A stretch of 64,000 nucleotides of DNA from Vicia villosa. Lineage: Eukaryota; Streptophyta; Magnoliopsida; Fabales; Fabaceae. The stretch covers positions 16,860,404-16,924,403 of the forward strand of contig NC_081183.1 of the NCBI RefSeq assembly GCF_029867415.1, written 5' to 3'. Below the pieces are notes generated by a model, which was given only the letters and a program-made list of their open reading frames with translations, ran no database searches and was not told the origin of the DNA. Shown here piece after piece: positions 11,645 to 22,068 of this stretch. The position numbers were made by a program, and so were the translations under genes. Each line of letters starts with the position of its first letter. The stretch's first letter is position 1.

Positions 11645-12140
11645 AAGAGGTTTCACCGGGAATAATTCCTCTTTGGGTGGATGTGTCCTATTTTTTGGAT
11701 TCTAAGGTTTTTTGCCAAGATGTTTCACCGGGAATAATTCATCTTGGGGGTTTGAACTACAGATCTCTAATTAGGAAAGAGCCTTCACCGGGAAGACATT
11801 CTCAATCCTAGGTCATATTCCTATAATATATATATAGTTTAACTGTCCTAGGGTTTATACTCAAACGCAGTTCTAAACTAATATATGCACAGTTTATATT
11901 TGACAGTAATTTAAATAAAGACTGTAAATTGAAAGCTTGTAAAGCCTAACCTGGATGGAGTGGAGGCCATTGAAGAAGTATGTACAGAGCCTCAACAGTA
12001 TTTTTGTTGTTTTTGTTGATAACAGTTGAATATATATATGATAAACAGTTAATGGTTTTTGAAAACAGAAGAAGTGAAGATGGACAAAGGTCACATAGGT
12101 ATCTGAAGAGTTTCACCGGGAATAATGCCCTTCAAATACC
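11645..12140 (-). other. Four stem-loops with a conserved loop and changing stems
   Basis: The loop TTTCACCGGGAATAATT (plus-strand sense) or a close variant sits between complementary arms in four places. They are 11645-11650/11668-11673 (AAGAGG/CCTCTT), 11715-11722/11740-11747 (CCAAGATG/CATCTTGG), 11772-11781/11801-11810 (TAGGA..GAG/CTC..TCCTA) and 12098-12110/12128-12140 (13 positions, 11 paired). Stem sequences differ while pairing is kept. They lie in the presumed transcribed leader, so the RNA carries the complement. Function unknown. Confidence 0.75.
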
Positions 12141-12704
12141 AGAAGAATGTTTTGAAAACAGAAAGAAGATTTTGAAAATACAGTTTTGAAAACAAGCTAA
12201 GAAGAGAAGGTTTTTGGGACTTACACTCTATTAGAGGCCCAGTACTTTGCAGTACTGGTGATAAAAGCAGTTGAAAATGATTTGAAACGATATAAGGTTT
12301 TGTTGTTTGAAAACCTTAATCATCCGTTTAATCGGAGATTGATAACAGCTTTGAAAATTGACAAAAGTCAACTTAATCAAAGTAAAAATAAAGATTTTTA
12401 CTTAATTAAGACCTAAATAATTAGGGTTTTATCATAAACTTATTTACAAAGTGATTAGGTTAAAATAAAGTGATAATATATATTTAAAGTATTTAAGAAA
12501 ACACTTAAAACATACTATTTTAAACCTAATAAAAATACATGAAATAAATAATATTTTTATGATTTTTTTGATTATTCACAAAATAGATATGTTAAATAAG
12601 AAGTGTGTGAAAAATGAAGTGAAAATGATTTAATTTGATAGGTTAGATATTTATGTGAAGTTGTGAAGGAAATAAGTGTGAAAAGTGGTAAAAAATATAG
12701 AAAT

Positions 12705-12780
12705 GTCTTCACCAAGGCTTGAACTCACGCCCTTTAGGTCACACACCCAAAACCAAACCACTGGGCCAGCGCGCGCATGG
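12705..12780 (-). other. tRNA-like module 1 in Ogre-1 LTR
   Basis: On the minus strand it reads TGGCCCAGTGGTTTGG (A-box/D-arm like), then GTGAGTTCAAGCC (B-box like), followed by a six-T run at 12695-12690. The acceptor stem does not pair convincingly. It is tRNA-derived rather than a tRNA gene, and sits next to a second, clearer copy. Confidence 0.55.
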
Positions 12781-12858
12781 TGATAGTAACTTGCACTCAT
12801 TTGGTTATGTTTTAAAACAAGTAGTAAATCATTGAAAAAAATAAAAGAATCAAAAAGT

Positions 12859-12935
12859 CTGGGGCGAGGGGGATTCGAACCCCAGACTTTGGGCACGCGC
12901 AACACACAAACACTCTCTACCACTGGGCTATCACG
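12859..12935 (-). other. tRNA-like module 2 in Ogre-1 LTR
   Basis: The minus strand contains TAGCCCAGTGGTAGAGAGTG, almost the canonical D-arm/A-box TAGCTCAGTGGTAGAGC, and CTGGGGTTCGAATCCCC, a perfect T-arm with seven-base loop and B-box. A five-T run follows at 12856-12852. I could not pair a seven-base acceptor stem or define an anticodon arm, so a working tRNA is unlikely. A SINE-like or captured tRNA fragment with possible Pol III signals is the better reading. Confidence 0.7.
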
Positions 12936-13878
12936 TTTTAGTCGTTAATGAAACAGGTATCAATCAAAATAAAATAAACTTAGACCTGAGTTTGAAAATT
13001 GCGCGCCACCACCATCTTCGTCTTCAACCTCAAGCTCTCAAATTTCAAATTTATGAACTTGCTCATTTCTCCACCAATTGCAAAGATGTAAAGACCAAAC
13101 TTGCTCTAAATTTACTCACGATTCTAAATATGTAACTAACATGTACTTATATTAACTACATCTAACTAATTTACCAGAAATCGTGAAGAACCCTAAAACT
13201 TAAAAATCAAATTAAATGGCTATGCTGAAAGATAAATGAATGATGATAGAGGGTTTTCAATCCTCTGATGATGCTGAACAAAATAGAATCGAGCTTTATC
13301 ACAAAGAGTGCTTAAATTAAAGAGGTGAGGTTCAGAAACTTACCTCTGAAACTGAAGGTCGTGAGGATGATTGAGGGCACCTGGGCTTGAATGAATGATC
13401 TCAATAGCTTCCCTGAGACTCAATGATGCTAACTGGATGTTTATTATAGCCTGAATCCTTCTGAATTGTTCTATGGACCTCCCTCGATTTTAGCTTCAAG
13501 TGAACATGGAGGGTGTTGAATTTAGAGTTACAGATGGGCTGCAGCCATCTGGTTAGCTTCACTATGACCTGAGGAGTGTGCCTGGATGATTGGCTTGGCT
13601 CAGAACCTCCTGAATTACTCTATGGACCTCCAACTGCAAATGCTCCAAAGTGAGAGCAACAATGGTGTTCCTCCACCTACAGAAGTGATCCAGGTGCTTG
13701 GATCACCTCAAATGACCTCCCTTGAGATGTTAGAATGCTCACTTCCCAAAGATAAGCTCTGGTTTGAAGAAATCGATTCTTCTTGCCAAAGAACTTTGAA
13801 AAACAATGAACAAAAGAAGAGAAAGAGAAAGCAAGTAATATGGTTGCTTTGGTGTGTTTTTGAATGAGGAATGAATCT

Positions 13879-13890
13879 GTATTTATAGGC
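13879..13890 (-). promoter_or_regulatory. TATA box of Ogre-1 LTR
   Basis: The minus strand reads GCCTATAAATAC. A start would be expected about 30 bases downstream, near 13850. The same motif with the same flank (GGCCTATAAATAG) occurs in the LTRs of Ogre-2. Confidence 0.65.
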
Positions 13891-15441
13891 AAATGGATCA
13901 GTATAGCTGCAGAGGAGTGAGCTTCCTTAGTGAAGTTGATTTGGTTTCTTAGCCATGAAGGAAATTTGCAAATATCTCTTATGCAATGATGAGAATTTTG
14001 ATTCCATTTGATCAATCCCCTAGCCCTCGATTTTGCTTGATCTTAGGGGACAATTCTGAGCCAGAAATGAGCTCTAATTGGTTGGTGAGAAGATTCCTTG
14101 GGTGATTCATCAATTTGCCATAAATTCACAAATGTAATCATTACATAATCACATGTTCTTGTTTTTAGAATCTTCTTCAATTCTTATGGCATGGTGAAAA
14201 TGAATGCATGGCATGTTTGCAGATGTATTATGGGTCATGTAGCATCTGTATTTGAGGTCATGTGCACAAAATTTCAAAGTTCCAAAATGATGCATGACCT
14301 ATAATTTTACTTCATGAGGCCAACTTTGAACAAGCATAACTCTTAGCTCAAATTGAATTTTGAGAAGGTTGAACACAATTTGGAAAGCCCTAAACATCTA
14401 CTTTAAATCATTAGTTTATGTCTTCTTCAGAATCCTTTGGGAAATTTGTGAAAAATGAGGCCAAAGTTGGAAGAAAACTAGGTTAAAACACTTAGAAAAA
14501 TTTCTAAGTGTTTATGACCTAAACTTCAAAATTTCCAAAACTTCATAAATGGTTGATCTTTTGAAAAAAGTTCCCTTGTAAGATGTTGTTTTATTTGGCA
14601 AGATCTACAACTTTCATGTTGGAAGTTTTTTGAGTTGTGTAGGTGAAATTTTGAGATCTCACCATGCCTTCAAAAACCCTAATTCCCGACTTTTCGCTCC
14701 TTGATGAATTTCTTTGAATTCCTTTGGCCAAATGACTTTGACATCCATATATTGATGATATTGATCTTTGAAAGTCATTTTTTGACCAAAAACCTTAAAA
14801 GTCAATGATGATCCTTCACAGTTGACTTTTTCCTGACAAAGTGAATTTTTTGGGCTTTTGTGTAGAAATAAGATCTTCTCCCCAAATGGATGATATAAAT
14901 GGATTATATGGAGGTAGTAGAGATCCTTGAATCATGTCTTGAGTTCTGGATTCATGCCCTGATCAGAAGTCAACTATCTTGGTGAATTAGGTCAAAACCC
15001 TAATTTGTCGACCATGTGAAAGTAATGACTGTAGACTTTGAATTGAAGTGTGATGTCCAGTAGACCTTGTAATATGAGTTATTTGAAGATGATTGATGTC
15101 TTTGAATGACCCTCAGAGGTTTTTTTAGGGTTTCCCAAATGTGATCCCTGATTTCAGTCCTTGATAGGCTCAAAACCCTAGTCTGGTGACCTGAGTAAAC
15201 CTGTACTCATATGACTGGATGTCTAATCAATCATAGATGAGAAAAGTGAAGTTTTTGAGCCCCATGATTGTATTAGAGACTAGTCTTTGTATTGATTGAT
15301 CCTTTGCCTGAGCTTTCTTGTCTTTGAGCATCCTCGATTAGGTACCAGATGGAGAAATGACTGCTCTGGGTACTTGTCTTGACCTGATAAAAAATCCTGA
15401 AGATATATCATCTCAGGGGGGTCAAAAATTAGGGTATGACA

Positions 15442-15459
15442 GATGCCCCTATTTAAGTT
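15442..15459 (-). other. Polypurine tract of Ogre-1
   Basis: The minus strand reads AACTTAAATAGGGGCATC directly before TGTCATACCC. It is nearly identical to the tract of Ogre-2 at 40036-40053, which supports assigning both to the same group. Confidence 0.85.
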
Positions 15460-15811
15460 TCTTTTATCTGGAGGGAGAGAGATTGAGATCTCGATCTCTC
15501 CTGCGTAAAAGAGACTTAAATATCAAAGAATGCCCGAATTTTGGGCGCTCCTGAGATGTTTGTAATTGATAAAATCTTTGCATGATTTGATCCTGTCGTC
15601 GCACTTGGCGGGGGATGAGGAGACAAACTCCTGCAGAAATACTTGATGTAGATTCTGGTGAATGGATGGCAATGTAGGATGCGCAATCCATCTTCTTTAA
15701 CTAAGTGTTGATACTTAGAGAAAGGTAAACAACCTCCTCCCGTTCCGGATGTCCAAATCTCGAAACTGGTCTTAGTTGCGTTTGGACAATATCTCAGATA
15801 AAGAGAAAATT

Positions 15812-16270
15812 TCCAAAGGTTTGTTCCCTCGTCAAACTTCTTACCAGCACTTGGAGGTAAGATACCATTTGACGGTAAATAAAGAAACTTCAAAGGTTTG
15901 TTTCCTCATCAAACTTCTTACCAGCACTTGGAGGTAAGATACCATTTGACGGTAAATAAAGAAACTTCAAAGATTTGTTTCCTCATCAAACTTCTCATCA
16001 GCACTTGGAGATGAGATACCATTTGACGGTAATAAAGAAACTTCAAAGATTTGTTTCCTCATCAAACTTCTTACCAGCACTTGGAGGTAAGATACCATTT
16101 GACGGTAAATAAAGAAACTTCAAGGGTTTGTTTCCTCATCAAACTTCTCATCAGCACTTGGAGATGAGATACCATTTGACGGTAATAAAGAAACTTTAAG
16201 GGTTTGTTTCCTCATCAAACTTCTCATCAGCACTTGGAGATGAGATACCATTTGACGGTAATAAAGAAAC
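15812..16270 (-). repeat. 77 bp tandem repeat, six units, each with a hairpin
   Basis: Units of 76-77 bp repeat from about 15812 to 16270 between the polypurine tract and integrase. The hairpin arms are either CTTACC/GGTAAG (units at 15841, 15918 and about 16071) or CTCATC/GATGAG (units near 15995, 16148 and 16224), around a constant loop AGCACTTGGA. Both arms change together. Tandem repeats in the hypervariable 3' UTR of Ogres are known to seed satellites (established for legume Ogres). Confidence 0.88.
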
Positions 16271-16370
16271 TTTGCCATCTTCCCTTTTTGACCTGGCATC
16301 CTTGAAAGATTGTCATATGGGCCCATGCTTTTTGAGGGGCTAATGACTTTGTTTTGAAGGCAGACAAACT

Positions 16371-16753
16371 GTTTTCGGGGTGAAAACTGCCATTCGTCGA
16401 TTGGTGCCATTTGTCGATCTCTTGAGTATTTAACAGACAAACTGTCTTTCCTTGGGGAAAGACTACCATTTGTTGACTCCGCTGGGGATCATGAACTATC
16501 TTCTGGATGAAGACTACCATTCACTGATTCTGCGGGGGAATCATTTGTCGATCTGCTGGGAGATTCTGAATTATTTTCTTTGACGAAAAAGAAGGTGGCA
16601 TCTCTCGACCTTGCTGGGGAAATGCCAAACTTTTGGGGAAGCCCAAAATGCGAAGCAGACTATCTTATCTGAAAAAGACTGTTGAATGTTGCTTTGCAGG
16701 AGAATCTCGGCAAAGGAATTCCAAAAGTGAACAAACTATCTCCTTGAGGGAGA
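16371..16753 (-). repeat. Degenerate repeat with changing hairpins
   Basis: A loose repeat with the frame (A)CAAACT - stem - CTACCATTTGTTGA appears four times: arms GTTTTC/GAAAAC (16371-16387), GTCTTTCC/GGAAAGAC (16444-16463), TCTTC/GAAGA (16499-16513) and TCTCC/GGAGA (16739-16753). Flanks are conserved and arms vary in a complementary way. The rest of 16270-17600 is AT-rich 3' UTR with no gene I can support. Confidence 0.65.
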
Positions 16754-17621
16754 CTACCATCTGTTGACTTGCTTGGGGAAATCTCTCTACATGGATCGTT
16801 GTCTTGCAGGAAAAGGTTTCTCCAGGACTTGCAGGGGAAACTGGAGTTCATGCCCTCATGACTCGGGCATTCTCACGATTAAAAGCCTAATTTGACTATG
16901 CAGTTGTGATGTAATGTATGCATGAACATTATGACAATTATAAAATGTAAAGTGAGTGTGAATAGAATTGTCGCGGATGTAAAATCCTAATGATACTTCT
17001 TGAATTCTTGTTGATCAGAAGATGTCCTCTTCTTGGAGTTCGAACTCTGTCGGGAATATCTGGTTATTAGTTGTCCGCTGTCCGAAGTAAGTAATATGAA
17101 TTGAAGTGAAGATCCGTCATCGGGAGATGTTTGCAAAGCGACCTCATGGGGAAATATAGGTTCCCGGAGTCTCAACCGTTCTCGGAGCAACTGTTTGCAT
17201 TCTTCCTACTGTTTGCAAACCTCAGAAAGAAATTTCACCTTTATTTTTGCAAGTAAATTCATTTTATTTTATGAAAACATTTGTTTCAAGAAAATGACTG
17301 TTTAAATTTAAAATGCATTTCAAGAAACTGAATAAGACTAGATTGCAAAGGAAAAGCACAAGGCTCAAATTATTATATATGGAATGGTAATCAGCCAAAT
17401 GCTTGATTCCACGGAGTATTTACAAAAGTTGGAAATTGGTAATTTTCGGGAAAAGGGCTACGATGAAACGTGACGACCATTATCTTTCCCTTCCACTCCA
17501 AGTCGCGCTGTATTCGTGCTTCGTAGAAGATGACCTACTGCTGATGAATACTCCGCTATGGATTTTGAATGATCAAGTGTGTCCTGAACACAGTTACTTG
17601 CCATATATCCCTAACTTTTGC

Positions 17622-17770
17622 GTAAACTACCCCTTTCGGGTTTTAAGTTTACCGGGATTGATTATTTATTTTTTTATGTCTCTAACTTTTGCCTGAATCG
17701 CCCTTTCGGGTTTTCGATTCACCGAGATACTCTTTTTTGCCTAAGCCGCTCTTTGCGAGTTTTCAACTTA
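17622..17770 (-). other. Triple hairpin after integrase, Ogre-1
   Basis: Three stem-loops start 21 bases after the integrase stop (minus strand order): 17770-17742 (arms TAAGTTG/CGGCTTA with two G-U pairs), 17721-17694 (TGAATCG/CGATTCA, perfect) and 17652-17622 (GTAAACT/AGTTTAC, perfect). All share an A-rich bulge and an inner short stem (CCC/GGG or CTC/GAG) around GAAA or GCAAA. The same triple occurs in Ogre-2 and Ogre-3. Confidence 0.85.
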
Positions 17771-17791
17771 GCGAGCTGTTCTTTTAATTAT

Positions 17792-18293
17792 TTAGGCGAA
17801 GTATTTCTTGACTGCGTCGACGTTCACAGGACGGGTGAATTCTTCTCCATCCATAGTCGTGAGTATTAAGGCTCCTCCTGAGAAAACTCTCTTGACCACG
17901 TAGGGGCCGTCATAATTGGGAGTCCATTTCCCTCTCGAATCTGTGAGAAAAGATTGAATCTTTTTGAGTACAAGGTCGCCTTCTTTGATTGTGCGAGGTC
18001 GAACCTTTTTGTCGAAAGCTTTCTTCATTCTTTGTTGATATAGCTGTCCGTGGCATAAAGCTGTCATGCGCTTTTCCTCGATTAAGTTCAATTCATCGAA
18101 TCTGCTTTGACACCACTCGGCTTCTGTTAATTTTGCCTCCATCAAAACTCTCATTGATGGAATCTCAACCTCTATAGGTAGGACTGCCTCCATGCCATAT
18201 ACAAGGGAGAAAGGAGTTGCTCCAGTCGAAGTACGTACTGATGTACGGTAACCATGAAGAGCATACGGGAGCATTTCATGCCAATCTTTGTAG
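17792..18293 (-). pseudogene. Ogre-1 integrase, C-terminal fragment
   Basis: About 165 residues of integrase C-terminus, from YKDWHEMLPYALHGYRTS through PFSLVYGMEAVLP to the end VNVDAVKKYFA. It aligns residue by residue by eye with the ends of the two complete pol ORFs in this window. The catalytic DDE region, RT and everything upstream are missing: at 18288-18293 the sequence runs into antisense chromovirus integrase through a shared TTGTAG. Residues before YKDW in the open frame are therefore artefacts of the junction. Confidence 0.9.
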
Positions 18294-19270
18294 ATCGATT
18301 GACGAAATCTGCACATTTCTTAGCCGTGAAGACTACTTACAAGCCAAGTCATCTTGCACAGTTATTTGTTGCAGAAATTGTGAAGTTGCATGGTGTGCCC
18401 TCTAGTATTGTGTCGGATAGAGATCCAAAGTTCACTTCGAGGTTTAGGGGAGCTTTTCAACAAGCTATGGGATCTAAATTGTGTTTGGGCACGTCGAACC
18501 ACCCTCAAACGGACGGTCAAACGGAACGAACGATACAAACCTTGGAAGATATGTTAAGAGCTTGTGTGCTTGAAAGTAGAGGAAATTGGAAGGAGCTTTT
18601 ACCATTGATTGAATTTGCGTATAATAACAGTTACCATGCAAGTATTGGTATGGCACCTTATGAAGCATTGTATGCGAGGAAATGTAGGACACCGTTGTGT
18701 TGGTTAGAAGTTGGTGATGATAGGATTTTGGGACCCGAAATTATTCAAGAGACCACGGACAAGATTAGAATGATTCGTGAGAAGGTTAAGCAAGCACAGG
18801 ATCGTCATAAGAGTTATGCGGATAACCGTAGGAGGCCTTTGGAGTTTGTGGAAGATGATCATGTATTCTTGAAGGTTACTCCAAGATTGAGATTGAAAGG
18901 ACCATTTAAGTCGAGGAAGTTAAGTCCGAGATACGTGGGACCGTATGAGATTCTAGAAAGGGTTGGTGAAGTAGCTTACCGTTTAGCCTTACCACCTTCT
19001 CTATCAGAAATGCATGATGTTTTTCACGTGTCTCAACTACGGAAGTTTATTCCCGATCCTCTTCAGCCAGTGTTACCAGATGCAGTTGAGATAGAATCAG
19101 ATTTGACTTTTGAACCCTTACCGAGCCGTATCGTGGGAAGAGAGACTAAAGTGTTGCGAAACAAGGAGATTCCTCTTGTTAAGGTTCAGTGGGATGTGAC
19201 ACATCCGGGTGATGCTACATGGGAGCTTCAATCGGAAATGCGGGATGCTTACCCTCACCTTTTCAGGTAA
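18288..19270 (+). pseudogene. Chromovirus integrase, C-terminal fragment
   Basis: Begins inside integrase (VDRLTKSAHFLAVKTTY), keeps the second catalytic region SDRDPKFTSRF, the [10 protein letters not shown] block and the chromodomain-like tail, and ends at the normal stop. It is almost identical to the matching part of the copy at about 26037-27019; the only difference I saw is Q for E near 19230. It has no start of its own. The ATG upstream at 18254 lies in antisense Ogre DNA. Confidence 0.9.
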
Positions 19271-19312
19271 TTCTTAAATTCGAGGAGGAATTTCTATTTA
19301 AGGGGGGGAGGA

Positions 19313-20474
19313 TGTAATACCCCGTATTTAATAAAATGCTCTAATGTTATTAGCTGACACTGAGGTTTTATTAATTGGTGCATTATAGACATTTTGGACG
19401 CTTAAGTTAGCGGTACTGACTTAATGATGCTTTACTTATATCTTTTTCCATTTTCTTTCCTCACATTTGCAACAAGAAGAGAAAGATAGAGAGATAAAGT
19501 AGAGAGAAGGAGGAGAAGAGGAAGAGAAACTTGTGAAGAGGAAAAAGCTTGGATTCGATCATTTCTCCGCCGAATCAACTCATCTCTGTCATCAACGACT
19601 CGTAATCGAGGTGGGTTCTAGTTAGAAACTTATAGATTTGTTTATGGATGAGAAATCTTAGTTTGGATTTGGGGTTTTTATAGAAACCTAGGTTTTGAAC
19701 CAAATTCATCAATATCCATGAATAAGTGTTTGTAATCCACAAGTATATCATATATATGTTGTTTCTATGCATTGGTATGATTTAGAACAGGTTTGGAATG
19801 AAATTGGCTGGTTTGAACCATGAGGATTGTGTGAGAAACAGAGCTGAGAACTCAGTTCTCGCGCGCTTCGCGGCGCGAACAAGGGCTACGCGGCGCGAGC
19901 TATGCAGGTTTTTAGGAGGTTAGGTTTTGCCAACAATACGCGGCGCAAACAAGGCTTCGCGACGCGATCACTATGAGAAATTTTGGGGTTAGCTACTGCC
20001 AGAGGTTCGCGGCGCGACCAAGCTGTTGTGCGGCGCGAACTGAAGCTTCCTTAACCAGAATTTTAGTTCAATAACATAAAACTGTTTCGATCGTAACTTT
20101 CGAACTGTAACTCTGTTTTAGTCGTCGTTCGAAGCAGTTTAGAGCTAGAAGCATGTACTTTCTAATAGTGTAGGTTTAGGGAGAAAAAGGGGAAATTATT
20201 TAATCGCGAATTGGGAAGTTGTTTGAGTCCTTGGATCATTTTATCGTTCGAAATATGTGAACTGTATACTTTTAGTATGATGAGTGATTTCCTTATAATT
20301 GTGATAATTTATCATTGTTTACAGACAATGATGTTAATTGTTTGGTTGAGTCCTATTGCATGTGGATTGGTATGCCTTTGTTATATATGTATATATATCA
20401 AAGAGGTTTGAATAACTTCATTTGTTAAATGAATAAATGATAAGTGAGGAAATCTAGGATTTGTTAGATATGTG
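19313..20474 (+). repeat. Chromovirus LTR A3, first 1,162 bp
   Basis: Preceded by the usual polypurine tract (19298-19312). It follows LTR A2 closely, including the CGCGGCGCG-type motifs, until the TGTCATACCCC start of an Ogre LTR at 20475. ATGTG (20470-20474) is the possible target-site duplication. The remaining 916 bp of the LTR is not found on the other side. Confidence 0.88.
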
Positions 20475-22054
20475 TGTCATACCCCAATTTTTGACCTAAG
20501 ATACCACCTCATATCATCTGCATATGCATCATTTGCATCTCTAACAAATTGCATAGCTTGTGTGTGCTACTTGTGACTCAGCAGGATTTGATCAGGAAAT
20601 CACTCATCAGTACAAGTAACAATCAATTAGGGTTTTGTTCTCCCTTCATTTCAAATGAATCATATTCATCAACAATCAACATTTGGTCCTCAGAGATTCA
20701 TTTCAACAAGCTCAAAGGCTCTGAATCGACTGAATTAGGGTTTTGACTGAAGACAACATACTCTTGACTTTTACTCAGAATTTGACCTAATGGCTTGGGA
20801 CATGATATCAAGACCTCAAGTGCATCATTTTGACCTAATCCATTGGCTAATAACATCTCCTACACAAGGATTGATCAACAGTGAAATTTCAAATCATCAG
20901 ATTAGGGTTTTGAACTATCAGGGACCAAAATCAGGGATCACATTTGGGAAACCCTAAAAATCCCCAGGAAGCCAATCAAAGGTTTCAATCATCCTCAAAT
21001 AATCCCTATGACAAAATCCAATGGAAATTACATCTCAATTCAAGATCCACAGTCATCAATTTCATCAGGTCGACAATTAGGGTTTTGACCTAATACACTG
21101 AACAACTGACTTTTTAATCAGGACATGGTGCCACAACTCAAACCATGGCTCAATATCCTCTAATGCTTCAATGTGATCCATTCATACCATTCATTTGATG
21201 AGGATAGCCTGTTTCATTGAAAACTCCAGAAACGCGATTCGTCTGAAAAAGTCAACTGTACAAGATCACCATTGACTTTTGGGGAAATTGGGTCAACCAT
21301 GACTTTTGAAGTTTTAAATCATCAATATATAATATATGAAGTCATTTGATCAAGAGAAATCAAGAAAATCAATCAAGAATCAAAAAGTCAAAGTTTGACT
21401 TTCCATACTTAGAAAAATTTCTAAGTGTTTTCCATGGTTTTTTTTCCAAACTTTGAAAGGGAATTTCTCAAAATTTCACCTACAAACTGAAAAAAACTTC
21501 CAACATGAAAGTTGTAGATTTTGATCCAATAAACAACTTTGACACATATAATTTTTTTCCATAAGATCAACCATTTAAGAGATATGGAGCTTCAAAGTTG
21601 GCATCTTATGAAAATTTCACTTAAAACTTCATTTTCTTCAAAGTTCATGGATCTTTTTCACCCATTTCCTTAAAGGTCTTGAAGAAACTTTCAACTAGGC
21701 TTTTGAAGTGTGTAACATGAGCTTTCCAAAATGTCCAAGAGCATGAAAAAATATGGAGTGTAGCTATGGTTTTGAATTTTGACATTAGTGAACTTTTCAC
21801 TTGAAATTTCAAGCCATTTTCACTAAGTTATGAACCATTTTGCCAAATGATCCAAGTAATGATGCATAGATGCAATAATTGGTAGATATTTTCTGATTTG
21901 AGATCAGAATGGAAGAGGATAAGAAGCTTGAGAAATAACCATGGTTAAGTCACTTTTAACCATTTGCATTTAATGTGAAAGATTCCATTTTATCTCTTAA
22001 GCCAAATCATCATTCTTGATCAACTTGCAAGAGCTTTGTATTCAGAAACTTTGG

Positions 22055-22068
22055 CCTATAAATAGAGG
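22055..22068 (+). promoter_or_regulatory. TATA box of Ogre-2 LTR
   Basis: CCTATAAATAGAGG preceded by GG, in an otherwise unremarkable context. It is identical at 41634-41647 in the other LTR. A start is expected near 22090, so U3 would be about 1.6 kb. Confidence 0.75.

Larger units (their letters stand above)
9397..15441 (-). repeat. 3' LTR of Ogre-1 (6.0 kb)
   Basis: The minus-strand start TGTCATACCC at 15441 follows a polypurine tract; the end ...CCACCACA at 9397 abuts chromovirus gag. The promoter-like TATA box is at 13879-13890, so roughly 4.4 kb of the LTR would be transcribed leader. That leader holds short hairpin repeats (about 10345-11560), a 45 bp tandem repeat, four stem-loops with a conserved loop (11645-12140) and two tRNA-like modules (12705-12935). 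The stretch 12990-15440 has no gene I can support; short ORFs there have no recognisable domain. Confidence 0.82.
9397..18293 (-). mobile_element. Ogre-type (Tat lineage) element, truncated (Ogre-1)
   Basis: Read on the minus strand this is the 3' end of a large element: the integrase C-terminus (18293-17792), a hairpin-rich 3' UTR (17791-15460), a polypurine tract (15459-15442) and a 3' LTR of 6,045 bp (15441-9397) starting TGTCATACCC. The insertion point in chromovirus gag is clean at 9396/9397, with CTGAG as the possible target duplication. The rest of the element is lost at the 18288-18293 junction, so the matching duplication cannot be tested. Assignment rests on integrase similarity to the two longer Ogre-type elements in this window and on the very long LTR, which is typical of legume Ogres. 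Confidence 0.85.

Noticed and set aside
12651..12923. 90-residue minus-strand ORF
   Set aside because: It is a by-product of the tRNA-like modules in the LTR, with no protein features.
12859..12935. Functional tRNA gene
   Set aside because: D-arm and T-arm are good, but no acceptor stem or clear anticodon arm could be paired, and it lies inside an LTR.
13586..13867. 93-residue ORF in the Ogre-1 LTR
   Set aside because: No domain or homologous frame in other LTRs; low-complexity basic end. Considered chance.
15812..16270. CRISPR-like array
   Set aside because: Repeats are contiguous without unique spacers, in a plant retrotransposon.
18254..18287. ATG giving an N-terminal extension to the integrase fragment
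   Set aside because: These bases are antisense Ogre integrase; the open frame crosses the junction by chance.
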